This document shows positions 47,401-60,500 of a stretch of 64,000 bases of DNA, one piece after another. Made by a program: the position numbers and the translations under genes. Numbering within the stretch: the first letter of the stretch is position 1; each line of letters opens with the position of its first letter. The stretch covers positions 24,359,455-24,423,454 of the forward strand of contig NC_092859.1 of NCBI RefSeq assembly GCF_032062135.1, written 5' to 3'. This DNA comes from Pyxicephalus adspersus (lineage: Eukaryota > Chordata > Amphibia > Anura > Pyxicephalidae). A model generated the notes under the pieces. That model was not told the origin of the DNA, made no database searches, and saw nothing but the letters and a program-made list of their open reading frames with translations.

Positions 47401-50400
47401 TTTTAAATTGAGAAACTTTTTATAACTCTTTTTAAATTGCTCAAAGCAAATATTGAACTTGTTGACCCCACACTGAAGGTGAGGTGTTTGTCCCTGACTT
47501 TTCTTGACTTTATCACTATTTTTTTTCCAATTAAATTATCTATAGCTATCACAAGGGCAATGTGATTGGACAAATAGTAGTTGGAGGAGCTCAGCCATAA
47601 AATCAGAACGTGTCACCATTCCACACAATGCAGTTCTATCTAAATTGTAACATTAACATCACCGGTTAGCTTTCACATAATAAAGTTATTCAAAAACTTA
47701 CAAAATAACTGCTGGTGATCCTGCCATAAATCCTTGTCTTTCCTGTTATAGGCAAGTGAACCAGTTTTTACTCTCTAGTCTAAACTCGGCCATCAAACTT
47801 TACCACCGTCCCTTTATTACAATGGTTTGCTCAGATGCAGCAAAGGATTTGCAGTGTTACTGCAGCTCATACTTAGAATCCAGTGAGCCCACAATAAGTA
47901 GCACTCCGGAGAATCGAATGGCTGACAAGTTCATAAAGATGTTAGTCTCACCGCCCTGCATTGAAAAAGAGGGAGAATTCTTTCTGGCAGATAATTAAGC
48001 TGAAATAAAGTGAACCTGTCATTAAAATTTCTCCAACTCCTAAACCCTCATGGTCTTTGGCCAGTCATGCTTTTTGTCATTAAGATTGCAGACCCAATTA
48101 TGGTGAGTTAGGCCGCATTTTCATTACCAGAAAGTGTATTGCTGTTCTTCATACTACAACATCACCTGCGTAGTTGACTGTTGTAATGCTTATGAATGTG
48201 AGCACAATCATTGTACAGCATTACTAATCAGAAGAACAACTTCCCTGTGTGAGGGCTAAATATGTCTGTGCAGAAATAATTGCAAATTATAGATACAGGC
48301 AAGGTTTTATAGATGTTGTGTTATTTCTTCTTTTTAATGGTTTCCCTTCATGGTACCCAAGGATCTCGTCTGTTCATTTAGGGCTCAATGCCACTATTTC
48401 CTGCATTACTTCAATGTGGAATCGCATATGTTAACCTGACACAGCAATGCAGTGAGCTGAGTTGCCATTCATTGGTAACGACACTCTAATGCATATTACT
48501 AGCATACTGCAGCTCGCGCAGTAACACATTGCATGCATTGCTGTGTTCTGCACTTACACAGGCGCGGCATTCTCTACATTTCTGTGCAATGTATTGCGTC
48601 GGGCTGCCAAACAAATGAATGCTGAACCCAACACATAGCATTATGTGCAGCAAAAAGCCTGCACTCCGGAAGCCGCTGTGGGCCAAAATTATAGATAAAA
48701 ACCCAAACTGGATGTTATTTAGCTTGCTTTATGTACAATATAATATTATTATTATTCAGGTATTTTATAAATATCTTTTATTACTTCTTTCTCCATTGAT
48801 AGCTGCATGGTGTTTCTCAGGGTGGTTCCCTGGAGGGGACAATAGCTGAAATGCCTACTTGTTTTCTCCATCAGAAAAAGGTGACAACGTAGGAAAACAA
48901 TTGGAAGACAGAGCATTGTCACGGTACAACAGGAAGTGCTGAAACAAGGACCTTTATTTCAGAAAACCCGGGATTATTTTATTAAAAGCTGCAGATTTAA
49001 AGATATTGAACATGACATTAGCACATTCTATCAGTTTTAGGGTTTGTGATGATCAATAATTGTGTACATTGAGCTCTTTCACATGTTTGGGTAATAAAAC
49101 ATTAAAAAAAGCACAAAAGTTGAGCTGGCCATGAACCAATAATGGCCCATCTCCATGTTAGGTGTGCTGGAACCTGAACACCCCTATGATGAATTAATTG
49201 ATATCTCTGAATTATAACTCGCAGGTTTTATGATTTGACATATTGCATTTTGTGCCCTATGCACTTCCCCCTCTTTGCAATGTTTCCTTCACTTGTTTTT
49301 CAGGGATTTTTTTTTAATGTATCTGAGTAAAAACACAATTTGGCAGCTGAGATGAGAACCGACTGTTTACTGCCTACACTCTGCGAATCCTCAGCGCAGT
49401 GTACAGAGTCTGCGGGAAGAGTGACAGATAGGGAGAGCGGGGATGGGGGAGGGGGGCACTCCCAACTGGAGCTGTTGGCTCACATTGGTATGGCGGGTAC
49501 ATGGAGCGGCAAGACACCAGAAACAGGAGTTACATGGAAATGCAGATCATTGCTTTTATCAGAGTGCTTTGCTCATTGATTCCTTTTCAGTTATTGCTAA
49601 AAGGAATTCCTGAATTACCAAGCAGATATATATAATTAGTGCTTCTTTTTATTCTTGTAGATTTTTGTTTTTGAGTGGGTAGAAAATGTGCAAGACCTAA
49701 CCATCGCACCAATTCAACTTGCGGAGTTCTTAAACCCTGGCCATTAATAACCCCCACCCCATGGTCATTAACATGAATCTGGTCCCTGTTTAAATAACCC
49801 ACATACACTATAAAGAACAACATTTATTTAGTAGAAAAAACAACCCTCATATACTATAAAGAATAACCTTCATCAAGTATAAAGGACAACCCGAATAGAC
49901 AACCCTCCTATGTTATAAACAACATCCCTCCTATAAAATAAAGAAAGCATACTATAGTATAAAATACAATCCTCATATAGTAGAAAAAGAACAGTCCTCC
50001 AATAGTATAAAGAACAATGCTCTTATAGTAAAAAAGAACAACCATGCTATAGTGTAATGGACACGCATACTAAAGTATAAAGTGCATTCCTCCTATAGTA
50101 TAAAGAACAACCCACCTATAATATAAAGAATAACCCTCATATACTAGAAAAAGAAGTGCTCTCCTATAGAACAAAGGACAACACTCTCTTATAGTAAAGA
50201 GGAAAACTCTCTTAGTAGAAAAGACAATCCTCCTATAGTATAAAATACAGCCCTCTTATAATAAAAAGAGTAACCCTCCTATATTATAAAAAATAACCGT
50301 CATATAGTAGAAAAACAACAGCCCTCCTATAGTACAAAGAATAACCCTCATATAGCAAAAAAAGAACACCACTCCTATATTATAATGAATAACCATCATA

Positions 50401-53400
50401 TAGTATAAAAAACAGCCCTCCTATAGTATAAAGGACAAGCATACTATAGTACAAAATCCAACCCTCCTATAATATAAAGAACAACCCAACTTTAGTATAA
50501 GGAACAACGCTCTTTTAGTAAAAAGGACAACCCTCCTATAGTATAAAGAACAACACTCTCTTAGTATAAAGGACAGCCCTCCTATAATAGAAAGAGTAAC
50601 CTTCCTATAGTATAACAAACAACCCTCCTATCGTATAAAGAAAAACCCTTAAATAGCAAAAAAAGAACAACACTCCTATAATATAAGGAATAACCCTCAT
50701 ATAGTATAAAAAAACAGCCCTCCTATAGTATAAACAACATGCATACTATAGTATAAAATAAGTTCCTCCTATAGTATAAAGAAAAACCCATCTATAATAT
50801 AAAGAATAACCCTCATATACTAGAAAAAGAACTGATCTCCTTTAAAATAAAGGACAACACTCCTATAGTAAAAAGGACAACCCTCCTATAGTATAAAGAA
50901 CAACACTTTCTTAGTATAAAGGACAGCCCTCCTATAATAGAAAGAGTAACCTTCCTATAGTATAACGAACAACCCTCCTATAGTATAAAGAAAAACCCTC
51001 ATATAGCAAAAAAAAAAGAACAACACTCCTATAATATAAGGAATAACCCTCATATAGTATAAAAAAACAGCCCTCCTATAGGATAAAGGACAAGCATAAT
51101 ATAGTACAAAATCCAACCCTCCTATAGTATAAAAAAAAAAAAACAACTTTACTTTAAAGAACAACCCTCAAACAGTATCAAGAAGAGCTCTACTATAGTA
51201 TAAAAGACAACGCAGCTAAAGTATAAAGAATTTTCTAAACTTTTCTAAAGCTTGGACCAATAGACCAAGTTTATGCATTGGAGAAAAAATCCTTCCTGAT
51301 CCCCTAAGACAGTTTGATGCCCCCAGGATTATCTTTCTCCAGTGTTAGTATACAGAATAGTCCATGTTTATATTTTGTGCACTTTGAAATTTATTCAGTT
51401 TGTTTCTGATGCAGTCAGATTTTTGCATTGCATGCAATATAAGTTGGTTCACTGCAATATGATTTGTTATGAAGATGTCTCTGCAGTGCAGCTTGTCATA
51501 ACACACAGAACCCCACTTATTGTGTGTTGGGGTACAGTGGTCAACAATAATAGGTGCTGCCGTGCACTAGGAAAGATCTCTAAAACTCCCTAGGACAATG
51601 CTATTTAATCTTTAGAACTGTCATGCCTGGAATTTGTTGTTACCCCCATAGTGGGGGGGCAGTTTCCATATTCATGTTGTTAATGTTAGCTGATCGCCTG
51701 GGGTTGTCCTGTACTTTGTGTTCCCCTCTAGAGGCTACACAGTCCCAGCGATATAGGGAGATTACAGTCCTAATTAGATTTGTCTGGAGAGTTGTTTTTC
51801 CATTTCTTAATGGTGATCTCATGATGTGTTTAATGTGGAGAGCCTCAGGATCACTGTGTATACGCTACAGTCTATGTAGGAGATACAAAGGCTTGTACAA
51901 ATTTCCAGAAATGAGAATTCAAGCTCCAACTACTGAAATGAAAAGCAGGTGTCACCTTACAAAATGGATAGAGAGCTAAAATGTTCAGATAGGGAATGTT
52001 GACCACTAGAAAAAGTACTATACAGTATTACTTCCAACTTTTGTCATGTTGTTTTTTCCCCATTGTTAGCCTGTGTATATGGGGTCACCACACAGGACCA
52101 CAGGGATAAAGCGTTGTCACCTTATAATAAAAGTAGCTGAACAAACCTCCATGGCTTTATCGCTGGGGATCAGTATAATAAAAGATGCACATTTAGATAA
52201 TGGTTCCTAAAAGGACAATAACACATTGAAGCGTCCATGAAATTTTAGTGATTCTGTAATTAAACTAACAAGAAACTTCCTTCTATCACTAAGTTCTGTA
52301 CCGTGAAGGAACCAATCAGAAATGATCTTTGGGTTTTTGATTGTAAAATAATGAGATCCTTTTTTGGTTTATGTGTATCATTACTACATAAAAATAGTTT
52401 GTGTGTTCAGAGGGGGAGCTGCAGCCAACAAAGCATGAAAGTTCCCATTAAAGGAAAACTATGTGTAATCTGAATTTGATGATCCCGGCTCTCCTTACCC
52501 AAAACAACCTTACTGTAAGTATTATGTTGAGGATAACCAGTTGCTTACTGTAGCACAATTCTGAAATGCATCCAATCTTTCATAGTGCGTCCTATATGCC
52601 ACCATTCTAGAAAACGTCAAATGTGCGGCTTCAGTAACCACAGCCGCTGTAAGTCTGTTTAGTGCTTCATTTCCAATGATTTTTTTGCTTTCATTTATAG
52701 ATACATAAAGAGTTCAGTGTTCCTAAAGCAGCAAAAAGATTATTTTTACACTGATGGTGATATTGCGGTGCGGTTACATCTGGGGAGATGCTACACATAT
52801 GTTCTACCTGCGGCAGCCCCATTTACAATGAATAGGGGTGGCATTTAAAGGTTCAGTACTGCTCACTGCCACCAGCTGTCAAATGTGCAGATGCTGCTTC
52901 TTTACCTCTCCAATGTGGAGAGTTCTATTGGTGGTGAAGGACCACAAACACATCTTCCTCTATTATATGGGGATGGGGGAATTAGCAGTATATGGAAGGA
53001 AGATAATATTGTTTTGTGTTTCAGAGAAAGTGACAAGAACTCTGCATTCTTGGTAGGATTAGGAATTATGTTCTATACTTGCTAAAATGTTCTTACCCTA
53101 AAAGCGAACGCAGCCACCACCAAGTACTAGTAAGCTGTTTGTCCCTAGGTTTAGATACACTATAACCGGAGTGTCCCCTTAGGGTATTCTGTGCAATGAT
53201 CTCATATTGGGAGAAGCGGTGATGTCTTGTGTCTGGCAGGATCTGCAGTGATTGTCATTTCCTGATGTCATTATTATTGGTGTCTGGCAGCAATGGGTCA
53301 AACATCAGTCATTGCTTTCTTTTTTTTTACAAAATACTCCAAAAGTTTAAATAAAAGAAAATCTACTTTTGCAATTAGGCATTTAGATGGTGATGGTATA

Positions 53401-54469
53401 AATTGGAACAGCCAATCAGTTCATGCCAATGATTTAAATGATGTCACATCTGTAAAGAAATCAATTCTGATTGGCTGATAAGAACTAATATTTGTCTCCA
53501 CATTGCTCTTTTCTATTCTGATTGTTTTTTTTCTCTGATTCTCTAAATGTAAGGCCATGCAGACTCTCACCCGCCTTTTTCCCTTCTTTTGTAGGGTGAA
53601 GGTCTGGGCGGACACCTTGGGCACTGAGATGTACTCCATCGTCACTAAATACTCCGGCTCCCTCCTGCTACAAAAGGTATTTTGGTATCATTCCTTGTTT
53701 GTAACACAGGCAGGCAATATGTAGCCTAAATCAGAAAAAAAAAATTAAAATACAGCATGCTAAATTATGTGTTCATATAACACAACCAAATATGTACTCA
53801 CCTTATAAATATCATAGTACTTCCCCTTCATCTGATTTTTCTCTCCTAAAGGATGGCACCATCTGTTCAGGTATCATCAAAGTCACCACCTACTTCCTAG
53901 GCTAAGATGTCAGCTCAGAGATCATGTTAATCCTGGTTCATGTGCAATTTTTGGCTGTGTTCACAGATTCTTTCTGCAGACTCTCACCTTGTGACTTATA
54001 CAAATTTTACAAATTTTATCTGATTACTGTGAGACTTTATTTTCAGTTGAAAATTAAATATCCTGATGACACTTTTACATATTTGGTTTATCTGTTTTCT
54101 CCCCCAGATTTTCATTTGTTAAGTTTAGCTGTGCAGATTCTGTTTGTGGACAGCCATGAATTTTGTTCTTTGCCTTGTCCGTTCCCAGAGACCAGCTTTG
54201 TACTAGATCCGCGCTTCTTCGCCTGTGCGGCTGGTCACATGTCATGGCATTAAGCGGGTCATATGACCTCTGCGAGGACAGCTAGCAAGGAAGGATTATT
54301 GCAAGTGCTAGGATTAGTCTGACAGACACGTGCCGGCTACAAGCAAGTAACTGACACATAGGAGGGATAAGGAGACTTGTCATCAAAAAGCCAAAACACC
54401 ATGTGGGACAAATCCGTCATACTTTAAGACTCGCATAACTGTATTGGTAATTGTAGAGTAGCTCTAAAA

Positions 54470-54504
<35 letters not shown>

Positions 54505-57500
54505 ATCCGGGCACACTTTGCTCCCAGGAATGAATGAACATCCCGTTTGCATGTTCTGGAGTTCTGTTATTTCAGTCTATTCTGGCCGGCCAAGATACTG
54601 GAGGAGGAACAGGTGAACATGCCTGATCCAAAAATTAGAAATAGGCAGGTAAGTTTTTTTTTTTTTGCAGAAGAGACATAGCCTGTCCCCTCTGCAATAA
54701 AGAACTTGCATGTTCGCAATAAAAGTGTTCACAATAATAAGTTCCACTTTAAAACCTACTACTCCCACCACATGAAATTTGCCTTTTATTAGAATATATT
54801 AGGCTGCGGTTGGGAAGTCTTATACTGTCAATAAAGCACCAAAGAATTGTACAGTGCTTTGAGTATACAATGTAACAATATAACTAAATGTACAGTTGCT
54901 GTTCTGATCACTAATAGCAGAAGCACTCTTCTTCCAATTTAGTTACATGATTGGTGGTCACAGCTGGGCAATGGCATACATCAGGCAAACAACAGTTTAA
55001 TAAATGTTCAATCGATATATCGATCAGAGAACATCCAGGTACAATTGTGCTGAATTTGTGTATCTATTAGGAATATAGTAATGTGTAGACAAAACTTTTT
55101 GTAATTTTGAATAGTAGAAAAAAAGTTAAAACCCCCATCAGTTAGTTTTTTTTTTGTCTGTGTCCTATTGTTACCTAATTCTCACTGTCCCGAATATTTA
55201 GGTAAGGTAATTCTTACTTTAGCTAGTGGTCACAAGTACAGGTGTCACTACTGGAAAATATTATTTTTCTTCTAATCGGGTTGAAACTCTATAACAACTA
55301 TAAAACTTTTCCATTACTTTGTGTTTCAGGGACAATGGTCAACATGACAAATAGAGTTCCTCATCGTAGATTGGAGATTGCAAGGAGTCAGAATGTTTTT
55401 CATTTTTAGATCTGTTTGCTTGGTACAAAAATCTGACCACACAGAGAAGCTCAGAACTGAATCCCTATCAGTCATTTTGTTGTTTAGGTTTTAATGCATT
55501 AACTGGTTGTGTTCTGTGGGTAATAAACATAAAAATACAGCTGATTGGAGTTTGTCACTGGGAAGCCTTATTTATAATATCCTGGTGTCTTGTAATGCAA
55601 GGGTTAATGTGGGCCTTCATTTTAAATGTGGGAGACGGTCCTCTTCTCTCTTTTGTAAGGGGATTAAGAGGTCACCAGCGAATTGTATAATCTACAAGCG
55701 GTGACTTCAACGTCTGCCGAGTGTCAGCCCATAATCCCCCACAGCACAGCCAGGAAATTCTCTGCCTCTAATGATGGCAGACTTGTGCTGCTGCCTCCAC
55801 TCTGATCAACAGAGAATCCTTTTATTGTGTTTAATATAAAATATATTACTGGGGTTAGAGGGACATAAAGAACCAGGATAAACCATAAATATCTCCTCTT
55901 ATTACCCCCATCACACACATTACAGTTTAGTTATACAACAGACTAATGGAGAATTCAGAGAAGACTCATATACAGCAGTCCCACTATACTGTGTGTATGG
56001 GTATACAGTGTGTGAATAAGTAACCTGTGCATTTATGTGTATGGTGTGTGTGTGTGTGTGTGTGTATATAGAGTGTATGCATTCAATCAATCAATCATAG
56101 GGGTTTCTGTGTGCTGGGATGTATATATTTCTTATCCCCTGTACTCATTGCATAGATCTGATTCATGCACTTTGTATTTACATACACTTGATCCCTGCAC
56201 AAAGTACTTTATATACATGTGACCCCAGCACTATGTACTTTACATACACCGACCCCAGCACTATGTACTTTACATACACCGACCCCAGCACTATGTACTT
56301 TACATACACCGACCCCAGCACTATGTACTTTATACACCTGATTGATGTACTATGTGCTTTACATACACCGACCCCTGCACTTGATCTTTGCACTTCATGC
56401 ACACCTGACCTCTGCACTGACCTCTGCACTCTGCAATGTAGTTTACATTCACCTGATCCATGACCTGTGTACTTTACATACACCTGATCCCTGTACTAAG
56501 TACTTTACATACTCCTGATCCATGCACTTTGTACATTACATACACCTGATCTTTGTACTTTACGCACACCTGACTCCGTGTACTTTACATGTACATGACT
56601 CCATGTACTTTACATACACCGACTGACCCCTGCACCTGATCTTTGCACTTCATGCACACCTGACCCCTTCCCTATGTAGTTATAGGTAGTATAGGTATAA
56701 GATGAAGAGGAGGTTTCTTGGTACTGGGGACAGAATATTATGGGAACCCAACATTTTGAGTTGTCAGAGCAATAGGTGATGGAACATTCTTCAATGGAGA
56801 AACCCCTTGGGAAATTCTCTGAAATTAAATTTTGCTGTTGTGTATTTGGGACAGAAATTGCAGAAATGTCCTGAAGCAGGGTACAGACCGTAAAAGAAAT
56901 AAAATGATGAAGGAATCTTCTGTCCCTGCTCTATACAAAACTAAAACTTTGCCTGGACATACACCTACAATGCTTACTTGCAGTATTTTCCTTCTGGAAA
57001 GAAAATTGATAAAATTCTCTTGTCCCTATTGATAAAATCCCTCTTGTCTGTATTATTTTTTTGTCACATTTTATTATACACCACCATATTCCTCTTCTCT
57101 TATGTATTCACCACCTCACCCGCACAGTCTGTCCACAATGCACCCAGACCCGATCCTACAATCTAATCAGACTATAGTAATTACATTGAATCCAATTACA
57201 AAATACAGAAACATTACAATAGTATTGATGGGGGAGAGAAGCAAGGACATAATGTAACCTAACAGTATCAATAAAAATAAATAAAGTGAACCTGTCCTCA
57301 ACTTCACAATATCTACAGTAAATTCCTTATTTGCATTATGCTGCAAAAGTATCATTTTTTATTAAAACTCCAATTTTTATCAACAAACAAATGCCCATAA
57401 CTTCCATTCAGGACTTTTGTCCAGGCTGTAAAGACTTCATCAATCTACTGCAGATGGAAAGAAACATTTTCTTAGTCACTCTCTTCCCTCTATGATCAAT

Positions 57501-60500
57501 ATTGTATTGAAAGTCTCAGAGGGAGAATACGCAGCAGGGAGCAAGTGCACAGTAACCAGGATTTATAGGATTGTGACATCTCATTAGGTGGTGAACCTGG
57601 ATAATGCCTAAACGAAGATGGCTCCATTGTTCTGGGGGTTACAAATAATTTTGTATAACACAATGTCTGCTTAATCTGAGCTATAGATTGTATTAGGTGT
57701 GACCAGGTCTTCTCTCTGCTAGAAATACAAAGATGTGGAACCCACCCTGAGCATTGAGGAGGTGGACGGGCTGGAGTTGGTGAAGAAGTTTTCAGAAGAG
57801 ATGGAGAGCATGCTGCGAAGGAAGGTTGAAGCAGTGGAGGTAACAGCATCCCTACTCTGATCTATTTCTTATATAAACCTCCCCAAGTCACCCTGACAGG
57901 TCATATTTTAGAGTTTTTAGCTTTACAATGTATGTTTTGAAATGGTGTATGTTCCATTCTCCTCTGTCAGATTTTACTACTGTCTGGGGCTCTGTTGGAG
58001 AGATCACATAAGTTTGACGAATATGACCAGCAGCAAGGTGTTTATTAATAATGTGCATAAAGTTCCGCAAAAACATATTGTGGTCAAGCAGGTTTTCTAT
58101 TGCATGAGGTACAGGCGATATCCCTTTTGTATATAAAAACATACTTGCCTGATCACTGTCTTCTTCTGAAAAATACCTGGCGCATGCTGGGACTTTGTGA
58201 ACTTCTGTATGAGAGTAACATCATTCTGGCCCTGGGTGAGGTAGAGGAGAAGAAAGAAGATGGTGGCACCCACTTCAAGACAGAAATAGATGAGGGTATT
58301 TATAAAATTGCTTTCAGGCAGGTAAGGGTATTTTATTGCAGAAGTGACATCGCCTGTTCCTTCTGCAATAAAGGACCTGCCTGTTCACAATTTTTTGTTG
58401 TTGTTCCTCTTGAATATACTGCTGCTGGAAATTTGATGTCCTGGTAATGTTTTACAAACATATGTCTAATAATGGAGGTCTGTGGTTTTTTATCATCCAG
58501 TATTTATATAGCAATGCTGTGCTCTGCAAAGTCTATAGTCATGTCACTAGCGGTCCCTTAAAGGGGCTCACAATCTAATCCCCCTACCATAGTCATATGT
58601 CATTACTACACAGTCTTAAGTTTTTATTTCGGGGGGAAAACCAATTAACCCAACTGCATGTTTTTGGATTTTTTGCATGTTTTTACTCTATCACATCCTT
58701 GTTTATAGGAGTGCACTGGCACACTTCACAGTCTATTGCCTTAAGAGAGATTTCCCCTAGTGACAACGGTTTCTCCAGACAGGAAGTAAGGGAAAATCTG
58801 CAATGGGGCACAGTAAAAAAAATCTTACAGGGGTACTAGACTTCCCCTACTCTACTGAAGAAAAGAATGCTTATTTCTGTCTGGTTTGCCAGTGCTGATT
58901 TTCTACTGATTCCTGTCTGGTTAAGTTTGTCAATAAGACAGAAAGGAGTGAGAATCTCTCTAATGAAACTCTAGATAGCAGTATAAACCTAACAAGTGTT
59001 TTAACCCTTTGTTACTCCCTTTAAATCTGAAAATAAAAGGCTTTGCCTGGACACACTTCAATATACTAGCAGATTGGACAGCACGGTGGCTCAGGAGTTA
59101 GCACTCCGGCCTTTGCAGCGCTGGGTCCCAGGTTCGAATCTCAGCCAGGATGTTATCTGCATGGAGTTTGCGGGTTCCCCCCGTGTCTGTGTGGGTTTCC
59201 CCTGGGTACCCCAGTTTCCTCCCAAAAACATGCAGTGAAGTTATTGGCTTCCCCTTAAAAGTTGGCCCCAGACTACATTGATGACATATGACTATGGTAG
59301 GGACATTAGATTGTGAGCTCCTTTGAGTGGCAGTTAGTGACACGACTATGGACTTTGTACAGTGCTGTGTAATATCAAGGCGCTATATAAATACTGTGTA
59401 GTAATATTATTAATTCCATGTTCTGTCTAACCTCTCTTGTTTCTGTCTCTTCAGAGGTTGGTGGAGGCTGCAGAGGAGGCAGATTTAAATCACGAATTTA
59501 ATGAATCAATGGAGGTGAGAATAACATTCTAATAAATCTGCTCTATAATCTTCCTGTAATCCAGTGATCTTTAGTGTACAGCATTATTCTGTGCAATGTA
59601 TGGAATAGCTGTTCCTGTTCCTTCTGTTCATCAATCCTCATGGACTGCAAACACATTTATCTACAGACTGTACAAAGTATTTACATTCAATATAACAATT
59701 TATCTAATAATCATTGCTCCATATAATTTTATCTGATATTAGAACTGATGGGTGTAATTTTGTTATTATTTTTTTTTATTGTTGCTTAAAATACACAATA
59801 TTAGGCATTTTCTATTAGATTACATTGATATATTTATTACATTGTGTTTAAATTGTATTAATATTTTAAATATCAATTTAAGATACAACCCTTTTCATCG
59901 TTTTATTAATTATGATGTTTATAGGCTTTGTGTAGGAAGGGTTTTGAACCATTTAAACACATCCGCTGATTTGCTGAGCATAATTGATGAATAAAACCAA
60001 TCTGGACTAGAATCTGGCTTCATTTATTTTCAGGATTTTTTTTCTTGAGTGTGTGTCCTCATTGAGCAGATTTAACCCCTCTGCTTTACTCAAGGACAGT
60101 TGGCACCTGGATGGAAAGTGATGGGATTTCCAGGAGGCAAGGGGAAATCTGCCAATGGGGACACCTGTCTGGGTGACACCTGAGAGAGGATTTCTTCCTA
60201 TTCCCTCTTCCTGGGAAAGGACACAAATAAAAACCTTTACAGTGGGAACAAAAATCCTGACTGTTGTTTAACCTTTTCCTACTCTTATTTAAAAATGTAG
60301 CATTAACTATACATTGTGTTAGTAGTGGACATGTGAGTTAATTTTGGGGGTTAGAATAAGGTATATCTAAATATATTTTTTGCATAGATCCAGCATGTGT
60401 TATAGATTCTGTAGGTTGTGGTCATAATGCCAACGTCACTGTTTTTATTTGTTGTGATGGCAAAGCAAAAAGTATAGCGCAATCCAAATATGTCTGCTGT

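Noticed and set aside
56185..56690. Regular 30-bp repeats as a CRISPR array
   Set aside because: Copies are contiguous with no spacers, and this is vertebrate DNA.
59080..59150. tRNA gene
   Set aside because: Only Pol III box similarity; no cloverleaf or anticodon stem, and the body continues as a SINE.
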